DNA of 64,000 nucleotides. Source: Trogon surrucura. Its lineage: Eukaryota; Chordata; Aves; Trogoniformes; Trogonidae. Made by a program: the position numbers and the translations under genes. Positions within the stretch are counted from its first letter, which is position 1. Each line of letters starts with the position of its first letter. The DNA lies in contig CM036658.1 in NCBI GenBank assembly GCA_020746105.1, positions 28,793,099-28,857,098 on the forward strand, read 5' to 3'. The notes under the pieces were generated by a model that had not been told where the DNA came from, ran no database searches, and saw only the letters and a list, made by a program, of their open reading frames with translations. Shown in pieces: positions 59,319 through 64,000 of the stretch.

Positions 59319-61979
59319 TTTAGCCAAAAAGAGGTGATGCATTGGTTTTACAGCAGCAGCAGTGTGTTTCAGTTCTTGTTCTTAATAATGAATGGAACAG
59401 GGCCAGGATGCCAGTGTTATCCATATGGAGTCGGAAGAAATCTTTAACAAGTTTTTTAATTAGGTTACTAAAATATGGGCAGTTAGATCTAAAGAATTGC
59501 ACTAAAAGTCAGTGAGTAATAATTTCTGAAACTCTGGCTGAGTGATGTAATATGTACAGTACACAGCAGGGCAGAGGGTGTGTGTGCTACAAAGTTCCAT
59601 CCTAGCAGAATAATGCCAGAGGGGCCCATCAAAAGCTGGTAGAAATTAAAGCAATTCAGGATGCTCTAGCTTCAACCGAAATGATCCATGGGAGTAGATC
59701 TGCAAAGACCAGCTGAGATTTTAACTGCTGGCTTGCATACTTGAGGTCTTGCAGCCTCTCTGTGTTACTGATCTTGATATTCCTTTGGTTCCCAGCAGAA
59801 GGGATGGGGCTTGACATCAGGGAGGTAAAGAAAGCCTTTGTCAAGGTGCTGGGTGTTTGTTCTTCTCTCTGACAGTGTGTGAGATACAACACCACACAGC
59901 TCTTTTCTGCCGTACTGCTATTCCACATAGATAAGCCCACTGAGTAAAGTGGGAAGGTGAGATGAGTCTTTTTATTCTGCTGGAGATACAGTCACTCCAC
60001 AAGCCACACTGAAGTATGTTTCCCAGAGTCTGAGTACGGTGTAACAGAGATAAAGGCCAATCAGCTGAAATCAGTCTGGAGAACAGCAAAAAACTCCTCT
60101 AGAACGGCTGCTTTAATAAAATTCCTGCTATTTTGATGGGAAATTAAATTGGCAGCTCACATGAGACTCTGACCACAACAAATCCAACATTGACTCTCTG
60201 CTCAGATTGTGATCCATATCTGAAATCTAAAATATTCAGAGCCAAGAATTTTAATCCAGGCTGTGTGTCCTCACATCTACAGTCCTGAAATTTATTGCAG
60301 CTGTCTACCATTCCCAAAATGTGTCTCTGATGAGAGTCAGATAAGGAACAGTGTTCCAGGCTGGCAAGCCAAGCTCTAGCTTTTCTTGAAGACAGGTACA
60401 TGATGACAGCAACTCAGACCCCAGTATTAACTACAGAAACAGCCTTCCTGAGCATTTATCAACATCTATTGCAGGGAAAGTGGGCAAGTCCTCATGTATT
60501 TGACATGCAGTACAGTGGCCCTTACCCCTGTAGGTGCAATCACCCTGTTTTGCTTTGGTCACTAATTCATTTCAGCTACTGTAGGAGTTCTGTGAGGCTC
60601 TTGTGCAGGCAGAGCTAAGCACCCACAAATCTCCTTTAAAAGTATATTAGTATTAATTGCATTGTGTGTGTATAAGAAACAGTTCTCTCCAACTAGAATT
60701 TGATCCATTAAATATTTGCAATGTTGAATATAGCGTTTTTTCCAAACTGCTTACACTTTGTGTATGCCTTTGTTCATATCTATTTCAGAGATATTATGAT
60801 GACTCTTGTATAATGCTTCATCTTGGCTTTCAGACCTAACCATGCTAAAAATGCAAAAACAGTATTGAGCAAATCTGGACAATAGGAAGAATAAATAATA
60901 ACAAAAAGAGCAGTTGAGGTTGTCCTTGACAGCATTACTGTTGAACATGACCTAACCTAACTAATGCATCCATTTAATAAGAATTTAAGTGTCTTACAAC
61001 AGGTTTGTAATATGGTAGAGCATCAGTAAGGCGTCTTTTTCAAAAGAGGAGAAAAGTGGATCTGATGCGAACTTTAAATTAATAAAGTCTCATAAAAAAG
61101 CTTATAGTTAGATCTGATTTCACAATGAAGTGTATTTCTCTTTCTGTTTTTCTTGCTTCTAATGTGTGACAAATTACACGTATGTCTACTTTGAAAATAT
61201 TATACATATAGATGTATATGTAAGTATGTATACATGCACATACATTTGTAAAACTACATTACAGATTTTTAAACAGTTAAACACATGTTATCTTTTCAAA
61301 GGTATAAGTAAAATAATTTATTAACTTCTCCATAAATGTGAAAGCCTGATTAAATGCTCTTTTTGAAATAAACCAGTGGGGATTAAGGAGTCTCATCAGC
61401 ATATGCAGAGATCATGGATGTAGAAGTGGTGCACCCCAGCACCCTTCCTCCACCAGAAGCAATAAGCTCTATCACTCTCATCAGTGCAGTGAGATAAACT
61501 GCCTTCCTGGCACAGGAGGCACTGTGAGAGACCGGAAAGTAGAGCAGACAGCATGTGGTGGTGGAGAGCTGCGGGATGACTAGTTGCTAAAGGACATCTT
61601 AAGAGGTTTTGAGGTGTGTGTTGGGTTCTCCTTATTCATCGCTATTTCTGTTTCAAAGGATTTTCATTATTGTAAGATAACCTACTGCCTTTCAGCACAT
61701 TTTTTAGCCCGTACACTGAAGTGGTCCTGCCACTTTCCCCAGCAGCCTGACTTGGTCTGGGGCAGTGCCAGCCAAGTGCAGGATTTAGGGCAGCAGGGAT
61801 GGGATTTTCTTTGTAAACACAGCAGCGTCCTCTTAAGGACTATATCTCCCATCTCTCAGCTGTCTGTTTTTATCAAGTCCGTTGAGTGTACAAATCTGTT
61901 AATGCAGCACACATTTTGAGAATGTAGAAGCTGCCACCAGCAGCGAGGTTCAAGGAGATGATAAAAATGTTATGGTGGC
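59319..61979. other. Intergenic sequence
   Basis: No gene or repeat recognised. A TATA/GTATAC-rich stretch at about 61197-61250 is low complexity. Confidence 0.45.
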
Positions 61980-62335
61980 CAAGTTTATTTTGTTGATCTA
62001 ACTCCTTTTCTGCTACTTCAGCTCCATTCCCCTCTCAGCAGGTGAACTGTACAGATTTGCATTCACCGTGTCAGAGATGATGACCTCCCTAATTAATGCA
62101 AATTCACAGTGACGTCAAGGGTATGGAGGTAATTTGGCCCAATGGATCAAACTTAGAGTAAAAAGCATGCTATTGCCACAGAAATTAATGGAATTTGTTT
62201 TCACTTAAAACAGAGCTGACTGTGGTTCAATGACACTGAATTTCACAGATTTGCATTGATTTGCTAATGAGAAATTTACACCACCATTTACTTGCCTCTT
62301 AATTTGACCCTTTCACTTCAGCTTGAATTGGTGAT
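61980..62335. promoter_or_regulatory. Candidate distal enhancer with octamer and CRE cluster
   Basis: Three exact POU octamers within about 200 bp: ATTTGCAT at 62055-62062, ATGCAAAT at 62096-62103 and ATTTGCAT at 62249-62256. A full CRE palindrome TGACGTCA is at 62110-62117. TAATTAAT and GCTAATGAG homeobox words are interspersed. The word ACAGATTTGCATT occurs twice. Lies about 15 kb downstream of ZNF608. Conservation and activity are inferred, not shown. Confidence 0.45.
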
Positions 62336-63492
62336 TCCTGTGGGAACAGAAGAAACTGGATTCACTTCTCTGGAATGAATATAATTCAGTGAACAAACTA
62401 TAAAATAATTTGAAGGCAAAATAATCCAAGGATTAAAAAAACACGTCAAACAAAGAGCAGCAGAAAGAGGGTCTGTCTGATAGCTCATCACTGTGACTAG
62501 TATGTGATCACCAACACTCCTAAACACCAGGGAGCTGCTCCCTCCGTTAAAATTTAACGTGCTATCGACAAGGGCTGGGCGTACACAAATACAGTTTTAA
62601 TAAGTCCCTGAAAGGTAGTCTGAACTCCTGCAGCTCTGAGTGCGTGGACAGTCGAGGGCTTTGCTGTGGGGACGTTGGTGGGCTCTGGGGATGCCGGACC
62701 GTCGCAGGCTGGCTGCAGTGCGGGAAAAGCCCCCGCCAGACACGTCCTTCAGACCCGAGTCCGCAGGGCAGGCACCGGGGGTTCGGAAACGGTTCACAAT
62801 GCGGCGCTGAACCTTGCTGCACGGCTGACCTGCTTTAACTAAAGGGAAGAAAGCCCACATTAGCATGTGAGCAAAGGAAGTCAAAATGATCTCATTCATG
62901 GAGCTTTCTCCCATTTATGTAAGGGGAGTTGGCCCCCACAGAATAGCGTGTCTTTCCCTGGGCCACACAGGGCTGTCTGCCTAATTTTCCTCATTCTTAA
63001 CCTTTGCCTCTCCATGGGGCTGAAGTGCAAGACAAAGCTGGGACACTGCATTCTTCTCTTATATCTTAACTACAATAGCAAGGAGGTAGCAGGGTTAAAA
63101 ATGTTTGCACACCCATGGGACAGCTTGAGTGCATTGAGCTGTTCTGGCATCACTGTCTCTGAGCTGCAAGGACGGACTGGCTTGAAAATAAGCATCTCCA
63201 CCGGAGTCTCTATATAGCAGGCAGCCACATCCACCTAAGCTGAAGACTAAGATATCAAACTTAAATTAATGATAAAAAAATAGCTTCTAAATAATAAAAG
63301 TCCCCAAAGCAAAACTTTCATCTAATACTAATAATACTAATACTAATTGCTGTTGAATTAGTTCTTCTCCATAATGCCATGTTAGCACAGCAGTGTATTA
63401 ATTATTGAGCAATATTTAAATCATCCTGAAGTAAGTAATATATTAATTTACTACCTCCTTTATACGGGAAACATCTCTTATCATATGTTATA
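62336..63492. other. Intergenic sequence with a CpG-rich patch
   Basis: Contains the CpG patch at 62638-62830; the rest is AT-rich with no gene recognised. The open frame 62867-63217 has no known product. Confidence 0.45.
62638..62830. promoter_or_regulatory. Small CpG-rich patch
   Basis: About 17 CpGs in 190 bp by hand count, in otherwise CpG-poor sequence. No CCAAT or TATA box. Minus-strand frames 62822-62562 and 62914-62597 are compositional and unrecognised. Could be a small promoter, an enhancer or a relic of a CpG-rich repeat. Confidence 0.4.
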
Positions 63493-63558
63493 CTTGGAGG
63501 TTGAATTAGATGATCTCTAAGGTCCCTTCCAGCCTAGGCCATTCTATGATTCTGTGAT
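63493..63558 (+). mobile_element. CR1 LINE 3'-end stub
   Basis: TTGGAGGTTGAATTAGATGATC, AAGGTCCCTTCCAGCCTAGG, CCATTCTATGATTCTGTGAT. About 66 bp of CR1 3' end with its tail; extreme 5' truncation. Confidence 0.9.
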
Positions 63559-64000
63559 ACTTTAAAAATCTTTATTATTTAGAATAACACCTTTTGTTTG
63601 TCTTTCTGCCTTACATAGTTGGGAATTTTCATGTTCATGAAGACAATGTTGCAGTCAAACTGCAGGTTCAGAAGGAAAGTATTTATCGTATTTTTGATCT
63701 AATAACTACACTTTTTTAAAAATTACGCCTCTTTGCAAAGTCTATTCCTGGTATGTGTTTGCTGTGTTGTTGGACAGCTTAGTAAAATACTTTTTAAAGA
63801 AATCTACCTTGATTGAATTAATTATTTATGACGCCAATAAACTGAGCATTCCTAAAACTGTATCAATTGTGCCAGCATGGGTCTTGAATCTGCCTCATTG
63901 CTGAATAGCTAATACTTACATTAATACAAGAGAATGCAGCCTCCCTGTGACTATGAAATTACCTAAAAGTAAAGGCAGGATGTGCTACAGTAGAAATATA
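63559..64000. other. Intergenic sequence
   Basis: AT-rich; nothing recognised. Confidence 0.6.

Noticed and set aside
62867-63217. A 116-codon plus-strand frame near the CpG-rich patch
   Set aside because: No known product and no conserved motif; most likely chance.
1-64000. CRISPR arrays, tRNA or rRNA genes, endogenous retroviruses
   Set aside because: No regularly spaced repeats, no tRNA-like fold with A and B boxes, no rRNA sequence and no LTR or retroviral coding segment was recognised.

Overview
This is a 64 kb piece of a vertebrate genome, almost certainly a bird. The recognisable interspersed repeats are nearly all CR1 LINE fragments: truncated at the 5' end, present in both orientations, and ending in the typical ATTCTATG-type tails. 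No Alu, L1 or other mammalian families were seen. The base composition is AT-rich, introns are long, and apart from one gene the sequence is non-coding. Most open frames are short chance frames or pieces of CR1 reverse transcriptase.

The one gene identified is ZNF608, on the plus strand, with its 3' part in the window. Seven consecutive coding exons can be placed by reading frame, splice sites and protein recognition: 36911-36998, 37474-39925, 41746-42163, 42723-42895, 43794-43947, 45186-45267 and 46304-46310. Their phases join without a break and give about 1,123 residues ending in Arg-Arg-Glu-stop. The N-terminal exons, roughly 380 to 390 residues if the human length is a guide, were not found. 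Positions 1-36910 are therefore read as one long intron. The 3' UTR runs from 46311 to about 47300, with AATAAA at 47276-47281. The rest (about 47.3-64 kb) is intergenic.

Layout. 1-34.9 kb: intron with CR1 and older repeat remnants, simple repeats and a few possible regulatory patches. 35.0-35.3 kb: a compact CpG island with CCAAT and GC boxes, 1.6 kb upstream of the first visible coding exon, a candidate internal promoter. 36.9-46.3 kb: coding exons. 46.3-47.3 kb: 3' UTR with a TA-repeat hairpin, a pyrimidine tract and two Pumilio-type sites. 47.3-64 kb: downstream sequence with a local 130-150 bp duplication, two adjacent hairpins, several CR1 copies, a dense octamer/CRE cluster near 62.1 kb and a small CpG-rich patch near 62.7 kb.

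The most interesting observations are the internal CpG-island promoter, a younger CR1 nested inside an older CR1 of opposite orientation (29.6-31.4 kb), a 72-bp MITE-like palindrome inside a ZNF608 intron, the 92%-identical duplicated block at 50.4 and 51.9 kb, the double hairpin at 50.96-51.03 kb, and the POU-octamer/CRE cluster. I did not find a wholly new multi-gene system. All coordinates, identities and motif calls are by eye; no alignment or folding program was run.
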